Assembly (NCBI GenBank): GCA_040882225.1
Contig: JBBEBR010000006.1
Coordinates: 186,001-250,000, forward strand
From: Gracilimonas sp040882225
GTDB lineage: Bacteria; Bacteroidota; Rhodothermia; Balneolales; Balneolaceae
Length of the DNA stretch: 64,000 bases
Reading direction: 5' to 3'
In this document: piece by piece, positions 35,562-45,083 of the stretch
How positions within the stretch are numbered: the stretch's first letter is position 1
How the letters are laid out: each line of letters opens with the position of its first letter
Notes under the pieces: generated by a model
What the model was told of the DNA's origin: nothing
What the model saw: only the letters and a program-made list of their open reading frames with translations
Databases searched by the model: none
Made by a program: the position numbers and the translations under genes

Positions 35562-37081
35562 TGAAATATTCCGATAAAAAAACCGTCTTTGCGAGCCTGG
35601 CTGTAAAACCTGAATTGATTCAAAATATACTCCAGCGAAGCAATCTCCCGTTGACGACTCGGAATGTAAACCAAGGAGATTGCCACGTCGAAAGACCTGG
35701 AAAATCGAATTCACCCACAGGACTCCTCGCAATGACGAGGGTAGTCATTGCGAAGCTGCTTAAACAACTTGAATTGAGTTGGAATGTACAACAGCGAAGC
35801 AATCTCCCTTCAGATGCCTGGGATGTAGATCAAGGAGATTGCCACGTCGAAAGACCTGGAAAACAGAGTTCAACCTCCGGGCTCCTCGCAAGGACGAGGG
35901 TAGTCTTTGCGAAGCTGCTTAAACAACTTGAATTGAGTTGGAATGTACAACAGCGAAGCAATCTCCCTTCAAATGCCTGGGATGTAGATCAAGGAGATTG
36001 CCACGTCGAAAGTGGTTCGAAATCAAATTTAACATTTGGGCTCCTCGCAAAGACACGGCTCGCAATAACGATCCTTTTTGTCTTCACTATAATCTCCCCT
36101 TCTCTTTTTGCTCAAAATGGTGGTTTTGCCGGAGCTGCAAACCGAATTGGATACAACGCACGAACAATGGCCATGAGTAATGCCATGACAGCAACTACAT
36201 CTGAGGGATCCTTCGCATATTACAATCCAGCCCATGCTGCTTTATTTCTGGAAACCAAACAAACAGATTTAACCGTTGGCGTTCTTCAGTTCGACCGGAT
36301 TTTTCAGAGCTCAGGCGTGCATCTTCAGCTTCCTCCTACTGCCGGTATTTCTTTTTCTTTGATGCGGACGGGCGTAAAAGATATCGATGGAAGAACTCAG
36401 AGCGGCTATCCTACAGATTTATTTGACGCCTCAGAGTATCAACTAAACACCAGTTTCGGCATACGATTGAGCGATAAAGTAAATGCCGGTATTGGGCTTA
36501 AATTCAGCCTGGCAAATTATCATGAGCAGCTGGATAACCCTTTAAGCGTGGGAATTGATTTAGGATTGCTTTATAAAGCCACTGAAGAAATTAACGTAGG
36601 ATTTGCTGTAAAAGATCTGTTTGCCAACTATTCCTGGAACTCTCGGGAACTCTATAACCTGGAACAGGCTCGAAATGTGGTTAATGAATTTCCCAAAAGA
36701 ATTGTATGGGGCTTAGCCTGGCAAGGTGATAAAGTTACAGTTTCAGGAGATTTTGAAGTCCAGATGTATAAATCAGAAACAACGAACCGTGAAGTTTTTG
36801 TTTCGGAAGGTCATCCGTTAGTGATAACTAATACAGAAATTATTTCCACCAGCACCACTCAGTTCAGGCTGGGAAGCTCCTGGAAAGCTCACGAGCGTCT
36901 CACTCTACGCGGTGGCTGGCAATTACCTGACGCCACTAACAGCGATAGCTGGGGAATGAGCGGCGGCTTTTCCATTCATCTACCTTTTGATATATTTTCC
37001 CCTTCCATCGATTACGCTTTTGTGATGGAACCATACCGGATTTCTAACATGCATATTTTCTCCTTACGTTTAAATTTATGA
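35561..37081 (+). CDS. PorV/PorQ-family outer-membrane barrel, with repeat-derived N-terminal extension
   Basis: The open frame runs 506 codons from GTG 35561, but only the part after ~residue 165 looks like a normal protein. A Sec-type hydrophobic signal TRLAITILFVFTIISPSLFAQ ends at about 36109. It is followed by the family opening (GGFAGAANRIGYNARTMAMSNAMTA and AYYNPAHAALF) and a barrel-like remainder (VNAGIGLKFSLANYHEQ, RLTLRGGWQLPD). The first ~165 codons are in-frame translation of a 159-bp repeat. No ATG, GTG or TTG lies between the last repeat and the signal. In-frame starts are GTG 35561, ATG near 35732 and TTG 35933. The true start is therefore unresolved, and an ancestral Met before KTRLAIT may have been lost. 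It overlaps the next gene by ATGA. Confidence 0.7.
   Translation: MKYSDKKTVFASLAVKPELIQNILQRSNLPLTTRNVNQGDCHVERPGKSNSPTGLLAMTRVVIAKLLKQLELSWNVQQRSNLPSDAWDVDQGDCHVERPGKQSSTSGLLARTRVVFAKLLKQLELSWNVQQRSNLPSNAWDVDQGDCHVESGSKSNLTFGLLAKTRLAITILFVFTIISPSLFAQNGGFAGAANRIGYNARTMAMSNAMTATTSEGSFAYYNPAHAALFLETKQTDLTVGVLQFDRIFQSSGVHLQLPPTAGISFSLMRTGVKDIDGRTQSGYPTDLFDASEYQLNTSFGIRLSDKVNAGIGLKFSLANYHEQLDNPLSVGIDLGLLYKATEEINVGFAVKDLFANYSWNSRELYNLEQARNVVNEFPKRIVWGLAWQGDKVTVSGDFEVQMYKSETTNREVFVSEGHPLVITNTEIISTSTTQFRLGSSWKAHERLTLRGGWQLPDATNSDSWGMSGGFSIHLPFDIFSPSIDYAFVMEPYRISNMHIFSLRLNL
35633..36060 (+). repeat. 2.7 tandem copies of a 159-bp palindromic repeat, in frame
   Basis: Units start at 35633, 35792 and 35951, each spaced exactly 159 bp (53 codons). 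Each has CAGCGAAGCAATCTCC, then AAGGAGATTGCCACGTCG (inverted CAATCTCC/GGAGATTG), then CTCCTCGCAATGACGAGG and GTCATTGCGAAGC (inverted GCAATGAC/GTCATTGC). The wording matches a dispersed palindromic repeat known in many bacteria between genes. Because 159 is a multiple of three and the units lack stops in this frame, the reading frame passes through. Confidence 0.88.
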
Positions 37082-38058
37082 AATCAGTTTTATTTACTGT
37101 TGTGTTGTTGTTGATGAGCTTCACTCTTTTTGCACAAAACAGGGGCACAGGCTTTGAAATGTTAAATATATCGCCCACATCATATTCCCTTTCACGGGCA
37201 GAAGCTACGGTATCCGTTCCTGAAGGAGCAGCATCACTGCATATAAATCCTGCCTTGCTTGCTTTGAATACTTCATCTTCCGTGGACCTCGGTTATTCAT
37301 TCTGGATTGAAGATGTTTCAAATATTTTTGGTGGAGTGAATTTTAAAAATGACCGGCATGCCATTGCTTTTTCTTTTTATTCTTCCGGTGCAGATGATTA
37401 CGAGCAACGAAATACACCTTCTCCAGAACCAAATGGAACTTTTTCTATACAAAACCTGGCTATCGGAGCTGCCTATGCTTATGATTTCGAGTATTTCTCG
37501 CTGGGTGGTGCGGTTCAATATCTGAACGAAAGCATTTACACATACAGGGCTTCGGGTTATGCCTTTAATATGGGAATTGCGAGTCAGTTTTTGGACGGAC
37601 GAATAAGAACAGGTGCATCGATTTCAAATATAGGTGAAATGGAAGAACTGGATGTTGAAGCAACTACATTACCTACAAATTTCAGAGCGGGTGCTTCCGC
37701 AGATTTATTTGAAGTGACTGCTCCAAAAAACAATGAGCTTCCAATACTTGTCTCTGCTTATTTAGATTATATGTATCCTTTATCTGATAATGAAAATACT
37801 GATTTGTCCGATTACAGGACTTCCGATCCTTACTTTAGCCTGGGATTGGGATTTAATATTGCAGAAGTAGTGGAATTAAGCGGTGGGTACAAGTTTAAAA
37901 TTGAGGATATTTTGAATCGAGAATTTGAAGGATATACTGAACGTCCATTTGCATTTGGTGCATCTTTTATTGCCGATAACATAAAATTTGATTATGCATT
38001 AGTTCCTTTCAGTGGCTGGGGAACTGTACATTCCATCGGAATTCAGTACAAATTTTAA
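37078..38058 (+). CDS. PorV/PorQ-family outer-membrane protein
   Basis: 326 aa. The signal peptide is SVLFTVVLLLMSFTLFAQ. The family-typical start is GTGFEMLNISPTSYSLSRAEATVSVPEGAASLHINPALL. A beta-barrel-like alternating pattern follows, with final strand FDYALVPFSGWGTVHSIGIQYKF. Aromatic Phe at the end is typical of outer-membrane barrels. It is a paralogue of the preceding barrel and overlaps it by four bases. In Bacteroidota such proteins act in type IX secretion or as small barrels of unknown role. No porK-N genes are present here. Confidence 0.82.
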   Translation: MKSVLFTVVLLLMSFTLFAQNRGTGFEMLNISPTSYSLSRAEATVSVPEGAASLHINPALLALNTSSSVDLGYSFWIEDVSNIFGGVNFKNDRHAIAFSFYSSGADDYEQRNTPSPEPNGTFSIQNLAIGAAYAYDFEYFSLGGAVQYLNESIYTYRASGYAFNMGIASQFLDGRIRTGASISNIGEMEELDVEATTLPTNFRAGASADLFEVTAPKNNELPILVSAYLDYMYPLSDNENTDLSDYRTSDPYFSLGLGFNIAEVVELSGGYKFKIEDILNREFEGYTERPFAFGASFIADNIKFDYALVPFSGWGTVHSIGIQYKF

Positions 38059-38075
38059 TTTTTCAGGGAACAGAA

Positions 38076-39089
38076 ATGAAGTCTAAATCTCTTGAAAAGA
38101 TATATTCATCATTGAATGAACGTGTCCGGATTATCTATGTAGTCCCTCTCATCAGGTTTTCTCATAAGGATTCAGATTATCTTTATCTGCTATATAAAGA
38201 TCTTATCAACGCTGATAAATTTGAGATACAATCGATAAGCGTAATAAGCCATTTTAAAATGGTGTTGGGGATTCTAAAGCATAAACAGGCAATTTTACAC
38301 TATCACTGGCTTGAGTTTCAGGATTTGAAATCTCTGCTGGGAATGCCCTGGAAATTTTTGTGCATTCGGCTTTTTAAACTATTCGGTGGAAACATAGTTT
38401 GGACCATTCACAATGAATTTCCCCACGACCAGCGGTTCCTGAAACTGCACTGCTTCCTGCATCGAAAAATGGCATCTTGGGCAGATAAACTTCACGTACA
38501 TTGTGAAATCGCCATTGAGAATATGAGCTCCCGCTTAAATGTTTCGAAAAAGAAATTCTTCATTCACAATCATCCCACTTTTCCCGCTGTAGTTCAACCG
38601 AAACGCGATGCCATTGATCAACTCAATAAAGAATATGATTGTGATGTACAGCCCGGAATTCCGCTAATATTGATGTTTGGCAATATCAGCCGCTACAAGC
38701 AAATTGAAAAAGTAGTTGAGATGATAATTGAACTGCCGGTTGAGGCTAAACTGATCATCGTTGGACCCATCAAAAAAGGAAATATGAGTCTTTTCAGAGA
38801 GCTTAAAAAGCTTGATCAAAAATCAAATCGCATCAAGCTAATCCCCCGTTTCATTAAGGAAGAACATGTGCCCTGGTTCTATAACGCTTCGGATATTTGT
38901 CTTTTCAACTATCGTGAAATTCTCTCTTCTGGCGGAATACATCTTGCAATGAGTTATAAAAAAAAGATCATCGCTCCGAATAAAGGATGTATATCAGAAT
39001 TGAGACATAAACCCGATGTTCATCTTTTTGAGAGTCAGGATGAGCTGAAGGATCTTTTGTTGCGCGAACTAACCGTACATAATGGCTAA
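38076..39089 (+). CDS. Glycosyltransferase, GT4-like
   Basis: 337 aa. The GT-B C-terminal half shows PLILMFGNISRYKQIEKVVEMI, AKLIIVGPIKKGNM and the acceptor/donor region FYNASDICLFNYREILSSGGIHLAMS. The N-terminal half has HYHWLEFQDLKSL and WTIHNEFPHD. It probably adds a sugar to a lipid-linked or cell-surface glycan; donor and acceptor are not determinable. It is first in an overlapping five-gene polysaccharide block. Confidence 0.85.
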   Translation: MKSKSLEKIYSSLNERVRIIYVVPLIRFSHKDSDYLYLLYKDLINADKFEIQSISVISHFKMVLGILKHKQAILHYHWLEFQDLKSLLGMPWKFLCIRLFKLFGGNIVWTIHNEFPHDQRFLKLHCFLHRKMASWADKLHVHCEIAIENMSSRLNVSKKKFFIHNHPTFPAVVQPKRDAIDQLNKEYDCDVQPGIPLILMFGNISRYKQIEKVVEMIIELPVEAKLIIVGPIKKGNMSLFRELKKLDQKSNRIKLIPRFIKEEHVPWFYNASDICLFNYREILSSGGIHLAMSYKKKIIAPNKGCISELRHKPDVHLFESQDELKDLLLRELTVHNG

Positions 39090-40482
39090 ACTCAAAGAAA
39101 AAGCATTTTGGATAGCCGCTGGCGATATTGCCGGTCGTGGACTCTCTTTCGCAACTTCTATTTACTTAGCTCGGATATTAGGCTCTGAATTTTACGGGCT
39201 CATCATTGTTGCCCTTTCTGTTTTAGGATATGCAACATGGTTTTCCGACTTGGGATTAATAAGCATTGGAACCAGAGAAACCGCCAAAGAGCCTTTAAAG
39301 AGAAGGTTCAGGGTACTGGAAATTTTCCAGCTTAAACTGGTTTTGGGTGTAGTTGTTTTAATATGCGCAACCCTTTTAATCTCCATCATTGAAACCGGAG
39401 ATATTGAAAAACATGTGATGCTCGGTTACCTGTATTCCATCATTCCATATATGGCGCTAATGGAGTGGTTTTACGCAGGGAAACAACGATTTGGAAAAAT
39501 TGCCGCTTCAAAAGTCATCAACGGAATCGTTTACTTTCTTCTCGTCATTTTTCTCATAAAAACAGCAGAAGATGTTACTTTGGTGCCGGTTTTATATACT
39601 GTTGGCATCAGTTTCGCGGCTTTAACCCTTGCCACTTTTGCTATATGGGATAAGCCTTTTTCACTTCCCTCTCGCGGAATTCAAATTTATCCTGATCTGC
39701 TTAAAACCAGTTCTATTTTGGGTATGGGGAAATTTTTCTCCCAGATTGTTCAATTACTTCCTCCCTTGTTGATCGGAACATTACTTTCTTTACATGAGGC
39801 CGGACTTTACGGAGCGGCTTTCCGTGTGGTAATTATCGCCATGATGATTGACCGCGTATTCGTAAACCTGCTGTTGCCAAATCTCGCTTCTCTTTGGAGC
39901 AAAGACCGGTCATCTGCCACTCAAAAAGTTGATATGGTATTCAGGTTAGTAACTGTTGGAGGAGCTTTGATTGCCTTATTTACAGCTATCTCAGCAGAAC
40001 AGGTAATTTCTATTTTGTATGGCGCTGAATATTCAGATAGTGCCGTTTTACTTCAAATTTTATCAGTAATGATCGCTGTTACTTTTATAAACAGCTTGTT
40101 CTCATTCGGATTAATCGCCACCGGAAAAGACAAAGATTATTTTTTAGCCACTTGTTTAGGCGGTACTCTTTCGGCTTTTGTGATTATTATTTTTATAGCT
40201 TTTGGAACTTCTATTCATGTAGCAGCCGCCGTTTCTATTTCAGAAATCATTCTTACATTTTTCACCTATTTGTGGTTCAAAAATATAATTCCTATAAAAA
40301 CGATAAGGCCGATTTTACTAAGCTACTCGGCAGCTATTGTTCTGTTCATTCTATTTTCGATGGTTCCTATGCCACCACTAATCAATGCGGTTTTGGCATC
40401 CGTAATATTCCTGATTATCATTAAACTAAGCGGCATATTTAACAGCACCCAAATTGAATGGGTTAAAGAAAAACTCTTGTAA
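39082..40482 (+). CDS. Wzx-type polysaccharide flippase
   Basis: 466 aa with about 12-14 hydrophobic segments (MATE/MOP superfamily). The start AFWIAAGDIAGRGLSFATSIYLARILGSEFYGLI is typical of Wzx flippases that export lipid-linked repeat units. It overlaps the preceding glycosyltransferase by 8 bp and the deacetylase by TAATG. Confidence 0.9.
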   Translation: MAKLKEKAFWIAAGDIAGRGLSFATSIYLARILGSEFYGLIIVALSVLGYATWFSDLGLISIGTRETAKEPLKRRFRVLEIFQLKLVLGVVVLICATLLISIIETGDIEKHVMLGYLYSIIPYMALMEWFYAGKQRFGKIAASKVINGIVYFLLVIFLIKTAEDVTLVPVLYTVGISFAALTLATFAIWDKPFSLPSRGIQIYPDLLKTSSILGMGKFFSQIVQLLPPLLIGTLLSLHEAGLYGAAFRVVIIAMMIDRVFVNLLLPNLASLWSKDRSSATQKVDMVFRLVTVGGALIALFTAISAEQVISILYGAEYSDSAVLLQILSVMIAVTFINSLFSFGLIATGKDKDYFLATCLGGTLSAFVIIIFIAFGTSIHVAAAVSISEIILTFFTYLWFKNIIPIKTIRPILLSYSAAIVLFILFSMVPMPPLINAVLASVIFLIIIKLSGIFNSTQIEWVKEKLL

Positions 40483-42017
40483 TGAATCAACGCATTTGCA
40501 TAGGAATCCAAAGCCTCCTTCCCGGCTGGAAACCCGCTCTCGATCAGGCTGGTGTACACTATGAGGAAGTGAGTTATGGCCGGCCTTTGCTCAAGCGTTA
40601 TTCTGTTATTATTCTGAATGAAAAGGTGCATCAAAAACATCTTGGTGAACTTAAAGAGTTTGTAAGCTCTGGAGGTTCTTTGCTTGAAATGGTAAAATCC
40701 CCTGTTTTTTTTGATTCAACAAATATCAGCTCAAAACGGGTTTCTACACTCATCAATGCTTCTGAAAATCCCGCCTATCAGCACATTCCTTTTCTGGATA
40801 TTTGTGGAAAAGCAAGCTTTCATGAGTTCTCAGATACTTTTAATGGATTCATTCACACCCAAAATTTTGACAATGGAAATCTGGGTTTTTTCGGTGCAAA
40901 TCTTCCCAATCTCCTGAGCCACAAAAAGTATTCCCGGAAACGGTTTTTCAATCCTTCGGGAAAATATCCCAGCGAAATTGTAAATAAAGTTTCCAAGCAT
41001 GAAATCTTACAGCTGTTCATCGCTTTACTTAAAGAACTTCATTTTTTACGGGGATTACCATTCGTGAGCAAATGGGAATCACCCGGCAAAAAACCTGTTT
41101 TTTGTTTTCGGGTTGATAGCGATTTCGGCGATCAAAAAGCGATGGATGCCATTTATGAAATTGCGGATGAAAAGAAATCTGCACTCACCTGGTTTTTACA
41201 TGTAGAGGCGCATGAAAAATGGCTGGATCACTTTCATTCCTACAAAAATCAAGAAATTGCGTTGCATGGATATTCGCACGGAACTTCCATTTCAGCGGCA
41301 AAAACCAGTGCCAATCTTGACAAGGGAAATAAACTTCTAAAGGAAAATGGATTTGAGGCCAAAGGATTTTGTGCTCCCTATGGCATCTGGAATAATGCTC
41401 TTGTACAAACTCTTGCCAAAAAAGATTTTTCATATACTTCGGAATTCACTTTTACCTACGATGGATTCCCCATTCAACCCAAAGAAAGCCATCTTCCTCT
41501 CCAAATTCCGATGCACCCTATTTGTACGGGCAGTTTAAAGCGGGAAGAGTTGAGCGTGTCGGAAATGACTACTTATTTCGAATTCATTCTAATAAATAAA
41601 TTAGCCCGTTTTGAGCCTGTTATATTTTATCATCACCCTTTGCAGGATGGTTTGGAAGCAATTGAGCATATGATCAAGCGCGTTTCCGCAGAAAAATTAG
41701 TTAACCTCACTTTTGCACAGTTCGCTGATTTCTGGAGAAAAAGGCGCGACTTCCGGTTTCAGGCTTTTTGGGATGGAACTGCTCTGGAAATCATTTCTCC
41801 AACTGATAATGAAATATTTTTTCAGGTAAGCAATAATCATCAGAGTTTTGGCCTGATTTCCTCGGGAGTTCAAAAAATGGAAAAACAGAATTTTTCTGGG
41901 CTTGAGTATGCAAAACAGTATCTGCCAGAGCCAAATCAGGTGAATGAAATGCGAGATCGCGATATAAAACTTATCAAAACTTCTATTTTGGACTGGAAAA
42001 ACAGGATTCGATTATGA
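40482..42017 (+). CDS. Polysaccharide deacetylase family protein (NodB-like)
   Basis: 511 aa. A NodB-like module starts at about residue 205: FCFRVDSDFGDQKAMDAIYEIADEKKSALTWFL (Asp pair), HGYSHG (metal His pair, ~264-269) and FCAPYGIWNNALVQTL. It probably removes acetyl groups from the glycan or its carrier. The N-terminal ~200 residues (NQRICIGIQSLLPGWKPALDQAG) resemble a GATase-like/ThuA-type fold seen before such modules, with no recognised catalytic Cys. A C-terminal ~90-residue beta-rich tail follows. No signal peptide is seen, so it may act in the cytoplasm or on the inner face. Confidence 0.8.
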   Translation: MNQRICIGIQSLLPGWKPALDQAGVHYEEVSYGRPLLKRYSVIILNEKVHQKHLGELKEFVSSGGSLLEMVKSPVFFDSTNISSKRVSTLINASENPAYQHIPFLDICGKASFHEFSDTFNGFIHTQNFDNGNLGFFGANLPNLLSHKKYSRKRFFNPSGKYPSEIVNKVSKHEILQLFIALLKELHFLRGLPFVSKWESPGKKPVFCFRVDSDFGDQKAMDAIYEIADEKKSALTWFLHVEAHEKWLDHFHSYKNQEIALHGYSHGTSISAAKTSANLDKGNKLLKENGFEAKGFCAPYGIWNNALVQTLAKKDFSYTSEFTFTYDGFPIQPKESHLPLQIPMHPICTGSLKREELSVSEMTTYFEFILINKLARFEPVIFYHHPLQDGLEAIEHMIKRVSAEKLVNLTFAQFADFWRKRRDFRFQAFWDGTALEIISPTDNEIFFQVSNNHQSFGLISSGVQKMEKQNFSGLEYAKQYLPEPNQVNEMRDRDIKLIKTSILDWKNRIRL

Positions 42018-43045
42018 AGGTTGGATACATCGCACCAACAAGTATTGCTGCAGTTAATGGCGGGGTTAGAACGCAGGCTCTTAATACTATTGAACACGTA
42101 AAACAACTGGATGTAGAAACGGTTCTGCTTTCTTCCTGGAGCAAAATTGAGGAAGAAAAACTTGATCTTATTCATATTTTCGCGGCTACAATAGAAAATG
42201 TCGGCATTTCGGATAGCCTAAAATCGTTGGGCATTCCTTCTGTGTTATCTCCGGTATTTTATTCCAATCACAAAGCATCTTTTATAAAAACCGCTCTTGC
42301 TTTCGAGAAGGTTGGGCGTTTATTTGGCAGTGGAATCCGTTCCGACTTTAGCATAAAAAATCAGCTTTGTCATCAGGCAGATTTGTTGCTTCCGAATACT
42401 ACTGAAGAAGCTAAAATTATTGAAGATAGTTTTGGTATTCCCCCAGCTAAAATTCATGTAATTCCCAACGGAGTTGAAGAGCGTTTCAGCTCAGCGGATA
42501 AGCATCTGTTCGTCGATAAATTTGGTATTCAGGATTTTGTGCTTTTTGTGGGACAGGCAGGAGCTCCACGTAAAAATATAATCAAACTCTTAGAAGCAGC
42601 ACCTCAATTTGATGTTCCCGTGGTTATTATCGGAACTCTTTATGATGATAGCTATGGAGATAAATGCAGAGTTCTTGCCGAAAATGCAGGCAACGTTCAT
42701 TTCATTGACTCTCTCGAACATAACTCAGATTTACTAGCCTCTGCTTATGCGGCTTGTCAGGTTTTTGCGCTTCCCTCTTTTTATGAAACACCGGGAATCG
42801 CCGCTCTGGAAGCCGGACTTGCCGGAGCAAAAATTGTGATCACAAAGAATGGCGGAACCAAAGAGTATTTTCAGAATTATGCTGAATTTGTTGATCCTGA
42901 TTCTCAGCAATCCGTATTGGAAGGAATACAATCAGCATTAAAAAAAGAAAAAAGTGATAAGCTAAAACAACATATTTTGAAAAATTTCACTTGGCAAAAA
43001 GTAGCGCGGAAAACCACTGAACTTTATAAAAGCTTGCTTTCATGA
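42014..43045 (+). CDS. Glycosyltransferase family 4 protein
   Basis: 343 aa GT-B enzyme. The N-terminal Rossmann start is KVGYIAPTSIAAVNGGVRTQALNTI. The linker/donor domain shows IHVIPNGVEERFSS, VLFVGQAGAPRKNIIKLLEAA and the GT4 site FALPSFYETPGIAALEAGLAGAKIVITKNGGTKEYF, with the conserved ExPG-like Glu. It overlaps both neighbours by ATGA. Confidence 0.9.
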   Translation: MKVGYIAPTSIAAVNGGVRTQALNTIEHVKQLDVETVLLSSWSKIEEEKLDLIHIFAATIENVGISDSLKSLGIPSVLSPVFYSNHKASFIKTALAFEKVGRLFGSGIRSDFSIKNQLCHQADLLLPNTTEEAKIIEDSFGIPPAKIHVIPNGVEERFSSADKHLFVDKFGIQDFVLFVGQAGAPRKNIIKLLEAAPQFDVPVVIIGTLYDDSYGDKCRVLAENAGNVHFIDSLEHNSDLLASAYAACQVFALPSFYETPGIAALEAGLAGAKIVITKNGGTKEYFQNYAEFVDPDSQQSVLEGIQSALKKEKSDKLKQHILKNFTWQKVARKTTELYKSLLS

Positions 43046-44139
43046 AGAAAATTCTTGTTTCGTTCGGAACCCGCCCGGAAATTATAAAGCTTGCACCGGT
43101 TATAAAATCTCTTTCAAAAAGTGGATTTGATGTTCGGGTTATTCATACCGGCCAGCACCGGGAACTGATTGAGCCAATGCTTACTCTCTTCGATATTCGC
43201 CCGGATATCAATTTTAATATCATGAAGCCGGGACAGGATTTATTTGACCTTACAGAAACTCTCACGGCAAAATTCAAAGAAGTACTTACCGCTGAGCAAC
43301 CGGATTATGTGATGGTTCAGGGAGATACCACCTCGGCTTTTGTTGCCGCACTTTCCGCATTTTATTTAAAGATTCAGGTTTTGCATATCGAAGCCGGGCT
43401 AAGAAGCCAAAACCATTATTATCCATTTCCTGAAGAAGGCAACAGAACACTCATTTCACATCTTGCTACTTTTCATTTTGCGCCAACATCGCTTAATAAA
43501 GAGAATCTTCTTAAGGAAGGACTTCCAGATGAACGGATATTCATCACCGGAAATACCGTGATAGACGCGCTAAAATTAATCCGTCAGTCTGAACAGTTTT
43601 CCGCCAGCAAGCCGGATATTCTATCGCAAATTACTCCAGACCGAAAGCTGATAGTTCTAACCGCACATCGACGGGAAAATCATGGTAAACCGTTTTCCAA
43701 CATCTTAAAAGCTGTTGGAGAATTGCTAAAGAACCATGAAAACATTGAAGTAATTTTTCCAGCGCATCCAAGTCCCGCAGTACAGCAAGCTATTGAGAAT
43801 TCAGGCATTCAAAACCCGCGTTTTCACATCACAAAACCGTTCGATTATCTCTCTTTTCTCCACATTTTACTGCGTGCTGATTTAATTTTAACGGATTCTG
43901 GCGGAATTCAGGAAGAAGCATCGAGTTTGGGAAAACCAGTAGTAGTGCTTCGGAATGAGACTGAGCGGCAGGAGTTAATTTCATCCGGCCTCGGAAAACT
44001 GGCGGGTACGGATCCCCAGAAAATTCTAAAAACAGCTAATCATTATTTGCAATCAAACGCTGAGTTAAAACCAGAGGCTATTTTTGGTGATGGAAATGCG
44101 GCTGAGAAAATATCAGCCATTCTCAGGGATTTAAAATAG
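43042..44139 (+). CDS. wecB: UDP-N-acetylglucosamine 2-epimerase (non-hydrolysing)
   Basis: 365 aa. It interconverts UDP-GlcNAc and UDP-ManNAc, supplying ManNAc units for surface polysaccharide. Conserved segments are SFGTRPEIIKLAPVI, VIHTGQHRELI, VQGDTTSAFVAAL, HIEAGLRSQNHYYPFPEEGNR, TGNTVIDAL, LTAHRREN, PAHPSP and LTDSGGIQEEASSLGKPVVVLR. All active-site residues of the family are in place. It is the last gene of the polysaccharide block and converges on pssA. Confidence 0.95.
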   Translation: MKKILVSFGTRPEIIKLAPVIKSLSKSGFDVRVIHTGQHRELIEPMLTLFDIRPDINFNIMKPGQDLFDLTETLTAKFKEVLTAEQPDYVMVQGDTTSAFVAALSAFYLKIQVLHIEAGLRSQNHYYPFPEEGNRTLISHLATFHFAPTSLNKENLLKEGLPDERIFITGNTVIDALKLIRQSEQFSASKPDILSQITPDRKLIVLTAHRRENHGKPFSNILKAVGELLKNHENIEVIFPAHPSPAVQQAIENSGIQNPRFHITKPFDYLSFLHILLRADLILTDSGGIQEEASSLGKPVVVLRNETERQELISSGLGKLAGTDPQKILKTANHYLQSNAELKPEAIFGDGNAAEKISAILRDLK

Positions 44140-44252
44140 CCTTTCCTTGTTAAACTGATTCACTAAAGGAGATGGTTAGAGAAACCGCAACCTACGGATT
44201 CTCACATAGTGACACTTTTAGTTATGGCCTTCATTAAGAATCGTAAAGAATG

Positions 44253-45083
44253 TTAGCTGTAATCCTGAAATTGGTCTTCCCCTTCTGGGCCATAATCATC
44301 CCTGAAGAACTGAATGGCGCCGTCTATCATCCCCTTTACAATAAAAATGGTAAATACAACCATTAGTCCGTATTCCTGTAGGGTGAGAATGAGCAGCAAG
44401 TACACAAGAAATAGAATTATTCTTCCACGATTTTCCCGAATGGAAGTGCGATCGAATCGAGGAATTTTGTCGAAAGGCAATGTGCTCACCATCAGAAAAG
44501 AAATAACGATAACAAGAGGAATCAGTATCGAGTTAACGCCATTCTCAAACATGGTAAACACCTCCATGTCATCTTTAAAAGTTAACAGGAATGCCCCCAG
44601 AATAATAGCCTGTGCCGGAATCGGTAATCCGATGAAATTATCCTTTTTAGGAGTTAAGCGGGCGTTCACATTAAATCTTGCAAGCCGGACAGCACCACAG
44701 AGTGGTGGGAGTGCGCTAACCATTATCCCCAGAAATCCTAACTCGTGCATGCTCCATGTATAAATCAAAAAACCCGGTGCAACCCCAAAAGAAACCATAT
44801 CACTGATGGAGTCGAGCTCAATACCGAAGTCGCTGGTGGCATTCGCCAGGCGCGCCATTAGCCCGTCAAAAACATCAAACAAACCTGCAAGTGCAATAAG
44901 CCAGGCTCCCCTGCCTAAATCGCCATTCGAAATTGAAATAATGGCCAGAAATCCGCAGAACAGATTCATCAACGTGAAAAAGCTTGGTACAGCTATTCTG
45001 CGATTTACAGGTGCCTTAGCTTTCTTTTTTCTTTCCCTGAATTTTTTGAAGGAATGATATTCTTTCTGAATCGGATATTTCAT
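44253..45083 (-). CDS. pssA: CDP-diacylglycerol-serine O-phosphatidyltransferase
   Basis: 276 aa integral membrane enzyme making phosphatidylserine. The CDP-alcohol phosphatidyltransferase motif is complete: D70, D73-G74, A77-R78, G87, D91 and D95 in DVFDGLMARLANATSDFG. About 7-8 TM segments follow. The substrate-specific second half is typical of the Bacteroidota PssA. Psd, which decarboxylates its product, lies 1.2 kb away in the same direction. Confidence 0.96.
   Translation of the reverse strand: MKYPIQKEYHSFKKFRERKKKAKAPVNRRIAVPSFFTLMNLFCGFLAIISISNGDLGRGAWLIALAGLFDVFDGLMARLANATSDFGIELDSISDMVSFGVAPGFLIYTWSMHELGFLGIMVSALPPLCGAVRLARFNVNARLTPKKDNFIGLPIPAQAIILGAFLLTFKDDMEVFTMFENGVNSILIPLVIVISFLMVSTLPFDKIPRFDRTSIRENRGRIILFLVYLLLILTLQEYGLMVVFTIFIVKGMIDGAIQFFRDDYGPEGEDQFQDYS

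Noticed and set aside
35633..36060. CRISPR-like array
   Set aside because: Units are 159 bp with no short repeat/unique spacer alternation; each whole unit is repeated, so it is a tandem palindromic repeat.
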